Shown: positions 24,883-32,533 of the stretch, piece by piece
Layout of the letters: the number at the start of each line of letters is the position of its first letter
How positions within the stretch are numbered: position 1 is the first letter of the stretch
DNA from: Actinomycetospora cinnamomea
Lineage (GTDB): Bacteria; Actinomycetota; Actinomycetes; Mycobacteriales; Pseudonocardiaceae
DNA length: 64,000 bases
Reading direction: 5' to 3'
NCBI RefSeq assembly: GCF_003096675.1
Contig: NZ_QEKW01000001.1
Span: forward strand, 806,001-870,000
Made by a program: the position numbers and the translations under genes
Notes under the pieces: model-generated
Seen by the model: the letters and a program-made list of their open reading frames with translations, nothing else
The model's database searches: none
What the model was told of the DNA's origin: nothing

Positions 24883-25755
24883 TCACCGGTCCGCCCGCGC
24901 GTGGAAGGCGGCCAGCCGCTCGTCGACGCGCTCGGCGTGCGAGCTCGGCAGCGCGTGCGTCGCCTCCGGCCACACCTCGACCTCGACGTCGGCGATCAGC
25001 GCCCGCGCCCGTCGGGCACCGCGCGCCGCGTGCCCGACGGTGCTGCGCCCGCCGAGCAGCGCCAGCACCGGCATCCCCAGCGAGCGCAGCGCCGCGTCGG
25101 ACGGGTAGCCGGGCGGGGCGAGTCGCAGCCGGTAGGCCGTGCCGCCGAGCACCAGGACCGGGGTGAGCGGGTCGTCCGCGGGCGGTGACCCGCCGCCGGC
25201 GTGGCGCAGGACGAGCCCGTGCAGTCCCGGCACCGCCGCGAGGAGCGACGTCGCCACGAACCCGGGCCGCAGGCGGGAGAGGGTGTGCGCCGGTTCGAGC
25301 AGGGCGAGCGAAGCCACCCCGGCCGGGTGGCGCACGGCCAGCTCGAGGCCCCACCGCGCACCCAGTGACGCCCCGACGACGTGCAGCGGGCCGCCGAGGG
25401 CACCCACGACCTCGGCCAGCCAGGCGGCCTGGTCGGCGTCCCCGGTGATCGGCGCGGTCTGCTCGCTCGCGCCGGGCTCGCCGAGCGGATCGAGCGCCCA
25501 CACCGGCCGGCGCGCGACGAGGGCGGGCAGGTTCGGCGCCCACATCGCCGTCGTGCCGAGGCGTCCGGGCAGCAGGAGCACCGGCCGCCCGGGACCGCCG
25601 TCGGAGTGGTGGCCGCCGAAGCGGTGGACGCGCACGATGCCGAACACCGTCGGGACGTCGTGGGACGCGTGCGGCGGCAGCACCGCCATGGCCGCGTCCA
25701 GCGCGCTGCGGTGGCGCGTGCGCGCCGCTTCGTCGACGAACCCGCCGATCCCCAT
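24883..25755 (-). CDS. Alpha/beta-hydrolase
   Basis: This 290-residue protein has the alpha/beta-hydrolase signature: an oxyanion strand VLLLPGRLGTTAMW (near 61-74), the nucleophile elbow VGASLGARWG (near 147-156), and a C-terminal VWPEATHALPSSHAERV with the catalytic histidine. It is probably an esterase or lactonase; the substrate is unknown. ATG 25755 has GGGGAGG 4-5 nt upstream. It is divergent from a TetR gene through a 74-nt gap containing a 12-bp direct repeat, so the TetR protein is its likely regulator. Confidence 0.85.
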   Translation of the reverse strand: MGIGGFVDEAARTRHRSALDAAMAVLPPHASHDVPTVFGIVRVHRFGGHHSDGGPGRPVLLLPGRLGTTAMWAPNLPALVARRPVWALDPLGEPGASEQTAPITGDADQAAWLAEVVGALGGPLHVVGASLGARWGLELAVRHPAGVASLALLEPAHTLSRLRPGFVATSLLAAVPGLHGLVLRHAGGGSPPADDPLTPVLVLGGTAYRLRLAPPGYPSDAALRSLGMPVLALLGGRSTVGHAARGARRARALIADVEVEVWPEATHALPSSHAERVDERLAAFHARADR

Positions 25756-25772
25756 CGCGCCTCCCCGCTTCA

Positions 25773-25778
25773 CGATAC
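25773..25778 (-). promoter_or_regulatory. Candidate -10 for the hydrolase gene
   Basis: TATCGT on the minus strand is 17 nt before the ATG and abuts the first copy of the direct repeat at 25778-25789. Confidence 0.4.
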
Positions 25779-25828
25779 GATCGGACCGTAAAGAAGGGTC
25801 CACGCTCGTCGCAAGCCGATCGGACCGT
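25778..25828. promoter_or_regulatory. Paired 12-bp direct repeats, candidate TetR operator
   Basis: CGATCGGACCGT occurs at 25778-25789 and again at 25817-25828, without a mismatch. The first touches the hydrolase -10 and the second overlaps the tetR start, the expected layout for a regulator controlling both genes. Confidence 0.55.
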
Positions 25829-25829
25829 G

Positions 25830-26417
25830 ATGCCGAAGATCGTCGACCACGACGCGCGCCGGCACGAGATCGCGGCGGCGCTGTGGCGCCTCGCCGCGCG
25901 CGAGGGTCTGGAGGCGGCGAGCCTGGCCTCCGTCGCCACGGAGGCCGGGGTGTCGAAGGGCCGCGTGCAGCACTACTTCGGCAGCCGCGAGGAGCTGCTG
26001 GCCTTCGCCGCGACGGCGCTGCGCGAGCGCCTCGGCGAGCGGGTGCGGGCGCGCGTGCTCGCCGCCGGGAGCGAGCCGCTCGCCGTCGTCCGCGCCCTGC
26101 TCGCGGGCCTGCTGCCGCTCGACGACGACGCCCGGGCGGACGCCCTGGTGGGGTCCGCGTTCCTGGTCCGCGCGGTGGTCGACCCGGTCGCGCGCGAGCG
26201 CCTGCGCACCGGCGAGGAGGAGATCCTCGCCGCGCTCGCCGACGGGCTGGCGCGCGCCCGGGACACCGGCGCGCTGGCGGCCTCGGTCGACCCGGTGGGG
26301 GAGGCCGAGGTGCTGCACGCGCTGGTCGGGGGCCTGGCCGACTCGCTGCTCGTCGACCGGCACACGCCCGACTCGGCGCTGGCCGCGCTCGACCGGTACC
26401 TCGAGCGTCTGGCCTAG
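25830..26417 (+). CDS. TetR-family transcriptional regulator
   Basis: This 195-residue protein has an N-terminal helix-turn-helix: EIAAALWRLAAREGLEAASLASVATEAGVSKGRVQHYFGSREELLAFA, with VSKGRVQHYF as the recognition helix. The ligand domain is helical and unremarkable, nearest the BetI-like TetR_C_6 group. ATG 25830 or GTG 25827 may start it; neither has a ribosome site. It is divergent from an alpha/beta-hydrolase and probably regulates it and itself. The TAG stop shares CTAG (26414-26417) with the wbbL stop on the other strand. Confidence 0.88.
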   Translation: MPKIVDHDARRHEIAAALWRLAAREGLEAASLASVATEAGVSKGRVQHYFGSREELLAFAATALRERLGERVRARVLAAGSEPLAVVRALLAGLLPLDDDARADALVGSAFLVRAVVDPVARERLRTGEEEILAALADGLARARDTGALAASVDPVGEAEVLHALVGGLADSLLVDRHTPDSALAALDRYLERLA

Positions 26418-27292
26418 GGGCTCGCCCGCACCCCGGTGCGCGCCCGCAGCCCCAGCCCCGCACGCAGTGCGACGCGCAGCGGGGCCCAGCGGGCGCCGCG
26501 GTAGCGGTCGGCGAGGAAGCGGTAGGCGCTGCGATGGTGCTCGGCGAGCATCCGCGCCGAGGTCGGGGCGTCGCGCTCGGTGGCGTGCCCGCCGGTGTGC
26601 ACGACCTCGGCGTCCGGCACGTAGACGTTCAGCCAGCCCGCGTGCCCGAGGCGGTCGCCGAGGTCGACGTCCTCGAAGTACATGAAGTAGCGCGGGTCGA
26701 AGCCGTCGACGGACTCCCAGGCCTCGCGACGCAGCAGCACGCAGGACCCCGACAGCCAGCCGGCGGCGCGCTCGGCCACCGCGCCCTCCTGGCGGTACGA
26801 GCGCGTCCACGGGTTGGCGGGCCACACCGCGGCGAACAGCGCGTGGCCCAGCCCGCGACCCAGCGAGGGCTGCAGGCGCGCGGAGGGGTAGACGTCGCCG
26901 CCCGTGCGGATGAGCGGCCCGAGGCTCCCCGCACGCGGCCACCGCTCGCCGGCCGCGAGCAGCGCGTCGAGCGCCCCCGGCCCGCAGACGATGTCGGGGT
27001 TGGCGACGAGCACCCACCCGACGTCGGCGGGCAGCCCCGCCACCGCCCGGTTCGCGGCCGCCCCGTAGCCGACGTTCTCGCCGATCCGGAGCAGCTCCAC
27101 GCGCTCGTCGGCGGCCGCGGCGGCCTCCGGAGCACCGTCGACCGAGCCGTTGTCGGCCAGCACCACGCGGTACGGGCGTGTCGTGGCCTTGTCCAGCGAC
27201 GTGAGGAACTCGCCGAGCGACTCGCCCGGCGAGTAGGTCACGCAGACGACGGCCAGACCGGGTCCGTAGGCGGGAGGGGTCACGGCCCGCAT
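26414..27292 (-). CDS. wbbL: dTDP-rhamnose:GlcNAc-PP-polyprenol rhamnosyltransferase
   Basis: This 292-residue family 2 glycosyltransferase attaches rhamnose to the GlcNAc-diphosphoryl-decaprenol linker of arabinogalactan. GLAVVCVTYSPGE, LADNGSVDG and VANPDI form the nucleotide fold; GWLSGSCVLLRREAW and RYFMYFEDVDLGDRLGHAGW match mycobacterial WbbL1 closely. ATG 27292 has AGG directly before it; GTG 27283 is better spaced from the same AGG and is an alternative start. It lies with rmlD and manC, whose products supply sugar nucleotides, as Rv3265c does beside Rv3264c and Rv3266c. Confidence 0.93.
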   Translation of the reverse strand: MRAVTPPAYGPGLAVVCVTYSPGESLGEFLTSLDKATTRPYRVVLADNGSVDGAPEAAAAADERVELLRIGENVGYGAAANRAVAGLPADVGWVLVANPDIVCGPGALDALLAAGERWPRAGSLGPLIRTGGDVYPSARLQPSLGRGLGHALFAAVWPANPWTRSYRQEGAVAERAAGWLSGSCVLLRREAWESVDGFDPRYFMYFEDVDLGDRLGHAGWLNVYVPDAEVVHTGGHATERDAPTSARMLAEHHRSAYRFLADRYRGARWAPLRVALRAGLGLRARTGVRASP

Positions 27293-27301
27293 CCTGCACG
27301 T

Positions 27302-28171
27302 TCAGTCGTCGTACTGGTCCACCAGCCCGCGGTACTCGGCCTCGAGCACGGCGACGGCGTCCGGGTCGCCGTGCCAGGCCGCCTCCTCGAAGTAGGGCGC
27401 CGCCTCGTCCGGGCGGCCGTGGTCGAACAGGAAGCGTCCGAGGTGGAAGGCCGCGCCCGGCTCGCCGACCTCGTGGGCCCGGCGCAGCTGCTCCTCCGCG
27501 CCGGCGAGGTCGTCACGGCGGTCGCGCAGGAACCAGCCGTAGTAGATGTGCGCGCACGCCCCGCCGCCCTCGGCCGCGCGGCGGTACAGCTCGCCGGCCT
27601 CGTCGATCTCGCCGGCCGCGAGGCGGCAGTCGGCCAGCGCGACGAGCGTCGAGGGCTTGGCCTCGTCGTGCAGACGCTCGGCGAGCTCGGTCGCCGTCAC
27701 CGGGTCCTCGAACTCCTCGAGATGGAGCGCGACGAGGTTGAGCGCGGCCAGGTCGTCCCCGGCACGCACCGCGCGGTCGAGGACGTAGAGCGCCTCCTGG
27801 GTGCGGCCTCGGTCGCGCAGGAAGACCCCGTAGTCGTTCATCGCCGCCGCGTCGCCGCCGTCGAGCCCGACGAGGAAGGCCTGCTCGGCACCGTCGTGGT
27901 CACCCATCGCGGCCAGGGTCTCGCCGAGCAGGCCCGCGAGCCCGGCCCGGCGCTGCCCCAGGACGAGGGGGCCGAGCAGGTCGACGGCATCGCGACGCTC
28001 GCCGTGGTCGAGGTGCACGGCGGCGAGCAGGCCCGGGGCCGACGGCTCGCCGCTGGCCAGCGCCCGCCGCAGCAGGGTGACGAGCTCCTCGTGGTGCTCG
28101 TCCGTCCCGGCGACCGGGGACTCCCGCAGCCGGCGGGCCTCGTCGCACAGGGGCTCGGCGTCCTCCGCCAT
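27302..28171 (-). CDS. Tetratricopeptide (Sel1-like) repeat protein
   Basis: This 289-residue soluble protein is made of helical pairs with the Sel1/TPR rhythm: DYGVFLRDRGRTQEALYVLDRAVRAGD, YYGWFLRDRRDDLAGAEEQLRRAHEVGE and LGRFLFDHGRPDEAAPYFEEAAWHGD are three clear repeats about 35 residues apart. It probably acts as a scaffold. It ends 9 nt before wbbL starts and is likely co-transcribed. No enzymatic motif is seen. The ATG start at 28171 lacks a strong ribosome site. Confidence 0.82.
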   Translation of the reverse strand: MAEDAEPLCDEARRLRESPVAGTDEHHEELVTLLRRALASGEPSAPGLLAAVHLDHGERRDAVDLLGPLVLGQRRAGLAGLLGETLAAMGDHDGAEQAFLVGLDGGDAAAMNDYGVFLRDRGRTQEALYVLDRAVRAGDDLAALNLVALHLEEFEDPVTATELAERLHDEAKPSTLVALADCRLAAGEIDEAGELYRRAAEGGGACAHIYYGWFLRDRRDDLAGAEEQLRRAHEVGEPGAAFHLGRFLFDHGRPDEAAPYFEEAAWHGDPDAVAVLEAEYRGLVDQYDD

Positions 28172-28207
28172 CGCGCCAGCCTGCCAGGTGGCGTGCCGGA
28201 AGGGCAG

Positions 28208-28447
28208 CTACAGGCGCGGCCCGCGGGACGTGTCGTCGACCGAGGGCAGGGTCAGCGGCCAGTAGCGCCAGGCGTCCGGGCCCGCCGCGGCCTGCGCCGC
28301 CCGGCGTGCGCTGCGGCGCCGCTCGGCCCGCCACCGCTCGTCGCGCGCCACGCGGGCCCGCAGGCGATGGCGTTCCCGCCCGGCGTCGATCACGAGCCAC
28401 ACGGCGACGAGCCCGAGCAGCGCGAGGAGCACCGTCTCCACAGCCAT
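28208..28447 (-). CDS. Small single-span membrane protein
   Basis: This 79-residue protein has one hydrophobic helix at residues 4-22 (ETVLLALLGLVAVWLVIDAG) followed by a very basic, arginine-rich cytoplasmic segment and a polar tail. It is not recognised. It lies 36 nt before the TPR gene on the same strand, and no ribosome site precedes its ATG. The codon pattern and the membrane helix suggest it is real, but the call rests on composition. Confidence 0.62.
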   Translation of the reverse strand: MAVETVLLALLGLVAVWLVIDAGRERHRLRARVARDERWRAERRRSARRAAQAAAGPDAWRYWPLTLPSVDDTSRGPRL

Positions 28448-28517
28448 GACCGTTCAACGCGCGACGGTGCGCCGAGGACACGCGAATGACACCGATGGGA
28501 TTACGAGACTGCTCCGA

Positions 28518-29432
28518 TCAGCCCTGCAGTAGCTCCGGGTGACGGGTCACGGCCGCGTGCAGGGCCTCGCGCCACGGTGGTAGGGGCCGCAGGCCCGCGG
28601 CGCGCCACGACGCGTCGGAGAGCACCGACCACGCCGGGCGCGGCGCCGGGCGCGGGAAGGACGCGGTGTCGCAGGGGCGCACGCGCCCGGGATCGGCGCC
28701 CAGTTCGGCGAACACCGCCCGCGCCAGGCCGCACCAGGTCGTCGCCCCGCCGCCCGCCGCGTGTCGCGTCCCGGGCGGGGCGGACGAGCGGGCCAACGCG
28801 ACGAGCCCGTCGGCGAGGTCGGCGGACCACGTCGGCGACCCGTGCTGGTCGTCGACGACGTCGACGGTCTCGCGCTCGCGGGCGAGGCGGGCCATCGTGC
28901 GCACGAAGTTGGCCCCGACCGAGCCGTAGACCCAGGCGGTGCGCACGACGTGGTGGGCGCCGGGCAGCGCGGCGCGCACGGCCTGCTCCCCGGCGAGCTT
29001 GCTGCGCGCATAGACCCCGGCCGGCGCGGTGGGGTCCTCCGGCTCGAGGGGACGCGTCTCGCCGCCGGGCAGCGGGCCCAGCACGTAGTCGGTGGAGACG
29101 TGGACCATCGTCGCGCCGACCTCGGCGCACGCGGCCGCGAGCAGCCCGGGCGCCTCGGCGTTGACCGCCCACGCTGCCGCGGCCGCCTCCGGGTCGGTCT
29201 CGGCCCGGTCGACGGCCGTGTACGCGGCGGCGTTGAGCAGCACCGCGGGGCCCTCGCCCGGCGCCGCCGCCCACGCGTGCACCGCCTCGCGCACCGCGCC
29301 CGCGTCGGTGACGTCGAGCCCGGCGCGATCGTGGACACGCACGGTGTCGCTCGGCGGGACGTCCTCGGCGGCGAGGCGCGCCACCAGGTCCGACCCGAGC
29401 GCGCCCCCCGCCCCGGTCACCATCCACCGCAC
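28518..29432 (-). CDS. rmlD: dTDP-4-dehydrorhamnose reductase
   Basis: This 304-residue SDR enzyme performs the last step of dTDP-L-rhamnose synthesis. VTGAGGALGSD is the NAD(P) loop, NAAAYTAVDRAETD follows, STDYVLG and the YxxxK motif in VYARSKLAGEQ are the catalytic elements. The product feeds WbbL next door. GTG 29432 was chosen for length and similarity to Rv3266c; ATG 29423 is an alternative. It is divergent from the LCP gene across a 336-nt gap. Confidence 0.94.
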   Translation of the reverse strand: MRWMVTGAGGALGSDLVARLAAEDVPPSDTVRVHDRAGLDVTDAGAVREAVHAWAAAPGEGPAVLLNAAAYTAVDRAETDPEAAAAAWAVNAEAPGLLAAACAEVGATMVHVSTDYVLGPLPGGETRPLEPEDPTAPAGVYARSKLAGEQAVRAALPGAHHVVRTAWVYGSVGANFVRTMARLARERETVDVVDDQHGSPTWSADLADGLVALARSSAPPGTRHAAGGGATTWCGLARAVFAELGADPGRVRPCDTASFPRPAPRPAWSVLSDASWRAAGLRPLPPWREALHAAVTRHPELLQG

Positions 29433-29768
29433 CGGACCCCACCCCCCATCGATCACGGTCCGCAGTGTCGCACCGCCGCGCCCCACGGCTCCCCCGGCCG
29501 TGATCACCGTCCACCTCGGTGACGCGCAGGTCGCGGCCGGGTTCCTCACCCGGCGTGGCCGCGACGCGCCGACGAGCCGTCGGACGGGTGAGAAGCCCCG
29601 ACGGCGTCGGAGTCGGTCTAGCCTGCGAGGTACGACGATCTCCGCGCCGGCGGGTACCCAGCGGGAGCGCCGCGGCGGGCGGGATCGCACGGAGACCGAG
29701 GACGAGCGCCACGACGGGGACGGGTGCGGCCCGTGGCGGCCCCGGACGGGCGGAGGGGGGTGGGACCG
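29433..29768. other. 336-bp divergent intergenic region between rmlD and the LCP gene
   Basis: No gene is credible. It should hold promoters for both sides; a TAGCCT hexamer near 29617-29622 is the only -10-like match on the plus strand, and it has no clear -35. GGAGG for the LCP gene is at 29752-29756. Confidence 0.55.
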
Positions 29769-31784
29769 GTGGACGTCGACGACGCGGACCGGTCGCGCCG
29801 CGATCCCGCCCGCCGCTACGGCCCCTCGACAGCGCGGCGCAGCCCGGGCCGCGCCGGCGGCCCGCCGCTCGACGACGGCCCCACCCCCGCCCCGGCCCGC
29901 GGCCGCGCGCCCGACGCGGGCCGCGACGGCGCCGCCGACGCGCGCCTGCGCCGCCGCGACCTCGCCGAGCTCTCCGCCGTCCCGGCCGGGGCCCGCGGCC
30001 CCGCGGCCCGTCGCCGGGAGCCGCCACCCGGCGAGCGGCCCCGCCGCCCCGCCCCGCCGCGGGGGCGTGACGACCCGCGCGACTCCTTCCGCGACGACCA
30101 CCGCGACGGCCCGCGTGACGGACCCCGCGACCGCCCGCTCCGCGACCCCCGACCCGGCCGCCGACCCGCGGACCGGGACCGCGACCGTGCCCGGGACCGG
30201 GACCGGGACCGGGACCGGGACCGGGACCGTCCGCCCGGCCCACCGCCACGGCCACCCCGCCCGCCCCGGCCCGCACGGGAGCCCTGGCCCGACGACGGCA
30301 CACCCCGGCGCCGGTTCGCGCGCACGCTGCGCCTGGGCGTCATCGTGCTCTCGGTGCTGGTGTTCGCCCTGAGCGGCACGGCCTGGGCGGCGCTGTCCGG
30401 CAGCGTCGGCACCATGTCCGGGGCCCTCGGCAGCGGCCCGGTCGGCAACGCCGCGGACGGGGCCACCGACATCCTGCTCGTCGGCGTCGACAGCCGCACC
30501 GATGCGCAGGGCCGGCCGCTGCCCGCGGAGGCCCTCGCGGCGCTCGGCGCCGGCGCGGCCGACGGCGTCGTCAACACCGACACCATGATCCTCGTGCGGG
30601 TGCCCAACGACGGCAGCCGCGCGGTCGCGTTCTCCATCCCCCGCGACAGCTACGTCTCCATCCCCGGCGCCTTCCGGCGCGACAAGATCAACTCGGCGTA
30701 CCCGGGCGCGAAGTCCGAGGAGGCCGTGCGGCTGGTGCAGTCCGGGGTCACCGACCCGCACGAGGTGGACGTCCGCTCGTCCGAGGCCGGCCGCCAGGAA
30801 CTGGTGCGCGCCGTCGCCGACCTCACCGGCCTGACGGTCGACCATTACGCCGAGGTCAACCTCATGGGCTTCTTCACGCTGACCAACGCCATCGGCGGCG
30901 TCGACGTCTGCCTGAAGAACCCGGTCGACGACGAGCTCTCGGGCGCCCGGTTCCCGGCCGGACCGCGCACGGTCGCCGGCCACGACGCGCTCGCGTTCGT
31001 CCGCCAGCGCCACGGGCTCCCGGGCGGCGACCTCGACCGCATCCGCCGCCAACAGGCCTTCCTCGCCTCCATGTCGCGCAAGGTGCTCTCCAGCGGCACC
31101 CTCGCCGACCCGGTCACGCTGACGCGGCTGCTCGACGCCGTGCGGCAGTCGGTGGTGCTCGACGGCAACTGGGACCTCCTGCGCTTCGGCCAGCAGATGC
31201 AGGACGTCAGCGCCGGCGCGGTCGCGTTCCTGACGATCCCCACCAACGGGACGCGGTTCGTCGAGGGCCGCGGCGAGGTGGTCGACGTCGACCCCGGCGC
31301 GGTGCAGCGCTTCGTCGACGACGCCATCGGTCCCGAGGAGTCGTCGGCCGCCGACGACGGCCCGCCGCCGGGGACGATCCCGGTCGACGTGCGCAACGCG
31401 TCGGGCGCCGAGGGCGCGGCCGCCCGCGTCGTGGCCGTGCTGTCGGCCCAGGGCTACGCGCAGACCGTCGCCGGCAACGCGGAGGATCCGGCCCCGCGCT
31501 CGGAGGTGCTCTTCGGCCCCGCGGGCGACGCCGCGGGCGCGCGGGTCGCCGGCAGCCTCGGGAACCTGCCCGCGCGCTTCGATCCGACCGTCCCCCCGCA
31601 CAGCGTGCGCGTCCTGCTCGCCGCGGACTACACCGGTCCCGGCGCCGCGCCGCCGCCCTCGCCGTTCGAGCGCGCGAGCGAGAACACCGGGAGCCCGACG
31701 AGCGCGGCCGGCGCCGAGGTGTCCTCGCCGGCGCCGCCGCCCCCGCCCGCCATCACCGCCCAGGGCGTCCCCTGCGTCGATTAG
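29769..31784 (+). CDS. LytR-CpsA-Psr (LCP) cell-wall glycopolymer ligase
   Basis: This 671-residue protein should attach arabinogalactan or another polymer to peptidoglycan. Residues 1-185 are a cytoplasmic, very charged region with a run of alternating Arg-Asp; a helix near 190-212 (GVIVLSVLVFALSGTAWAA) spans the membrane; the LCP domain follows with DILLVGVDSRTD, FSIPRDSYVSIPG, DKINSAYPG and LDRIRRQQAFL, containing the conserved Arg/Asp pocket; a LytR_C domain (VDVRNASGAEGAAARVV) and a Pro-rich tail end it. GTG 29769 follows GGAGGGGGG. Position matches Rv3267 (Lcp1). Confidence 0.92.
   Translation: MDVDDADRSRRDPARRYGPSTARRSPGRAGGPPLDDGPTPAPARGRAPDAGRDGAADARLRRRDLAELSAVPAGARGPAARRREPPPGERPRRPAPPRGRDDPRDSFRDDHRDGPRDGPRDRPLRDPRPGRRPADRDRDRARDRDRDRDRDRDRPPGPPPRPPRPPRPAREPWPDDGTPRRRFARTLRLGVIVLSVLVFALSGTAWAALSGSVGTMSGALGSGPVGNAADGATDILLVGVDSRTDAQGRPLPAEALAALGAGAADGVVNTDTMILVRVPNDGSRAVAFSIPRDSYVSIPGAFRRDKINSAYPGAKSEEAVRLVQSGVTDPHEVDVRSSEAGRQELVRAVADLTGLTVDHYAEVNLMGFFTLTNAIGGVDVCLKNPVDDELSGARFPAGPRTVAGHDALAFVRQRHGLPGGDLDRIRRQQAFLASMSRKVLSSGTLADPVTLTRLLDAVRQSVVLDGNWDLLRFGQQMQDVSAGAVAFLTIPTNGTRFVEGRGEVVDVDPGAVQRFVDDAIGPEESSAADDGPPPGTIPVDVRNASGAEGAAARVVAVLSAQGYAQTVAGNAEDPAPRSEVLFGPAGDAAGARVAGSLGNLPARFDPTVPPHSVRVLLAADYTGPGAAPPPSPFERASENTGSPTSAAGAEVSSPAPPPPPAITAQGVPCVD
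30193..30228. repeat. Six tandem GGGACC hexamers
   Basis: GGGACC is repeated six times and encodes alternating Arg-Asp in the cytoplasmic tail of the LCP protein. Hexamer units keep the frame when copy number changes. Confidence 0.95.
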
Positions 31785-31787
31785 CGT
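31782..31787 (+). promoter_or_regulatory. -10 element overlapping the LCP stop codon
   Basis: TAGCGT begins with the TAG stop of the LCP gene and lies 8 nt before ATG 31796, which has no ribosome site. The TIGR03089 gene can thus be transcribed leaderless from the very end of its neighbour. Confidence 0.5.
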
Positions 31788-31795
31788 TCGCCACG

Positions 31796-32533
31796 ATGAC
31801 CGTCACCGACGCCCTGCTCGGACCCCTGCTCGCCGACGATCCCGCCCGCCCCCTCATCACGTTCTACGACGACGTGACCGGTGAGCGCATCGAGCTCTCC
31901 GGGGCCACGTTCGCCAACTGGGTGGCCAAGACCGCGAACCTGCTCCGCGACGAGTGCGACGTCGAGCCGGGCACCCCGGTGGCAGTGCTGCTGCCGGCGC
32001 ACTGGCAGACGGCGGCCGCGCTGCTCGGGCTGTGGTGGTGCGGCGCCGAGGCCGTCGCCGACCCGGCCGGCGCCGAGGTCGCGCTCGCCACGGAGGACGC
32101 CCTCGACGCCGCGAGCGGCGCCGGGCTCGTCGTCGGCTTCTCCCTCGACGCCTTCGGCCGCGGGCTCGACAGGGCGGCCTCCGGCGGGGCCCTGCCCGGC
32201 GACGCCGTCGACTACGCGACCGAGGTGCGGGTGCACGGCGACCACTTCGCCCCGCTCGCCCCGGTCCCCGACGACGCCCCCGCGCTCGCGGGCACCGACG
32301 TCGCCGGCGTCGTGGCCGCCGCCCGCTCCCGGGCCGCCGAGCTGGGGCTGGCCGCCGGCGACCGGGTGCTCTCCACCCTCGACTGGCCCCTGGCGACGAC
32401 CGGCGGCCTGGTCGACGGCCTGCTCGCGGTGCTCGCCGCCGGCGCCTCACTGGTGCACGTGCGCCACCCCGCCGGCGACCAGGAGCGCCGCGCCGGCACC
32501 GAGAAGGTCACCCGCGTCCTCGGCCCGACGTGA
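31796..32533 (+). CDS. TIGR03089 family protein
   Basis: This 245-residue protein belongs to the actinobacterial TIGR03089 family (Rv3268), a shortened relative of the AMP-binding N-terminal region without the phosphate loop. LITFYDDVTGERIELSGATFANWVAKTANLL at the start and TLDWPLATTGGLVDGLLAVLAAGASLVHVRH near the end are its signature stretches. No catalytic motif remains, and its function is unknown. It lies between the LCP gene and a GDSL hydrolase, overlapping the latter by GTGA. A leaderless -10 overlaps the LCP stop. Confidence 0.87.
   Translation: MTVTDALLGPLLADDPARPLITFYDDVTGERIELSGATFANWVAKTANLLRDECDVEPGTPVAVLLPAHWQTAAALLGLWWCGAEAVADPAGAEVALATEDALDAASGAGLVVGFSLDAFGRGLDRAASGGALPGDAVDYATEVRVHGDHFAPLAPVPDDAPALAGTDVAGVVAAARSRAAELGLAAGDRVLSTLDWPLATTGGLVDGLLAVLAAGASLVHVRHPAGDQERRAGTEKVTRVLGPT

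Noticed and set aside
24883-26463. 526-codon frame including the hydrolase and the antisense of tetR
   Set aside because: ATG 25755 with GGGGAGG ahead matches the family length. The upstream part is antisense to the TetR gene.
28518-31601. 1027-codon minus-strand frame joining rmlD to the opposite side of the LCP gene
   Set aside because: Only the first part of the real rmlD protein is recognised. The rest is antisense to the LCP gene.
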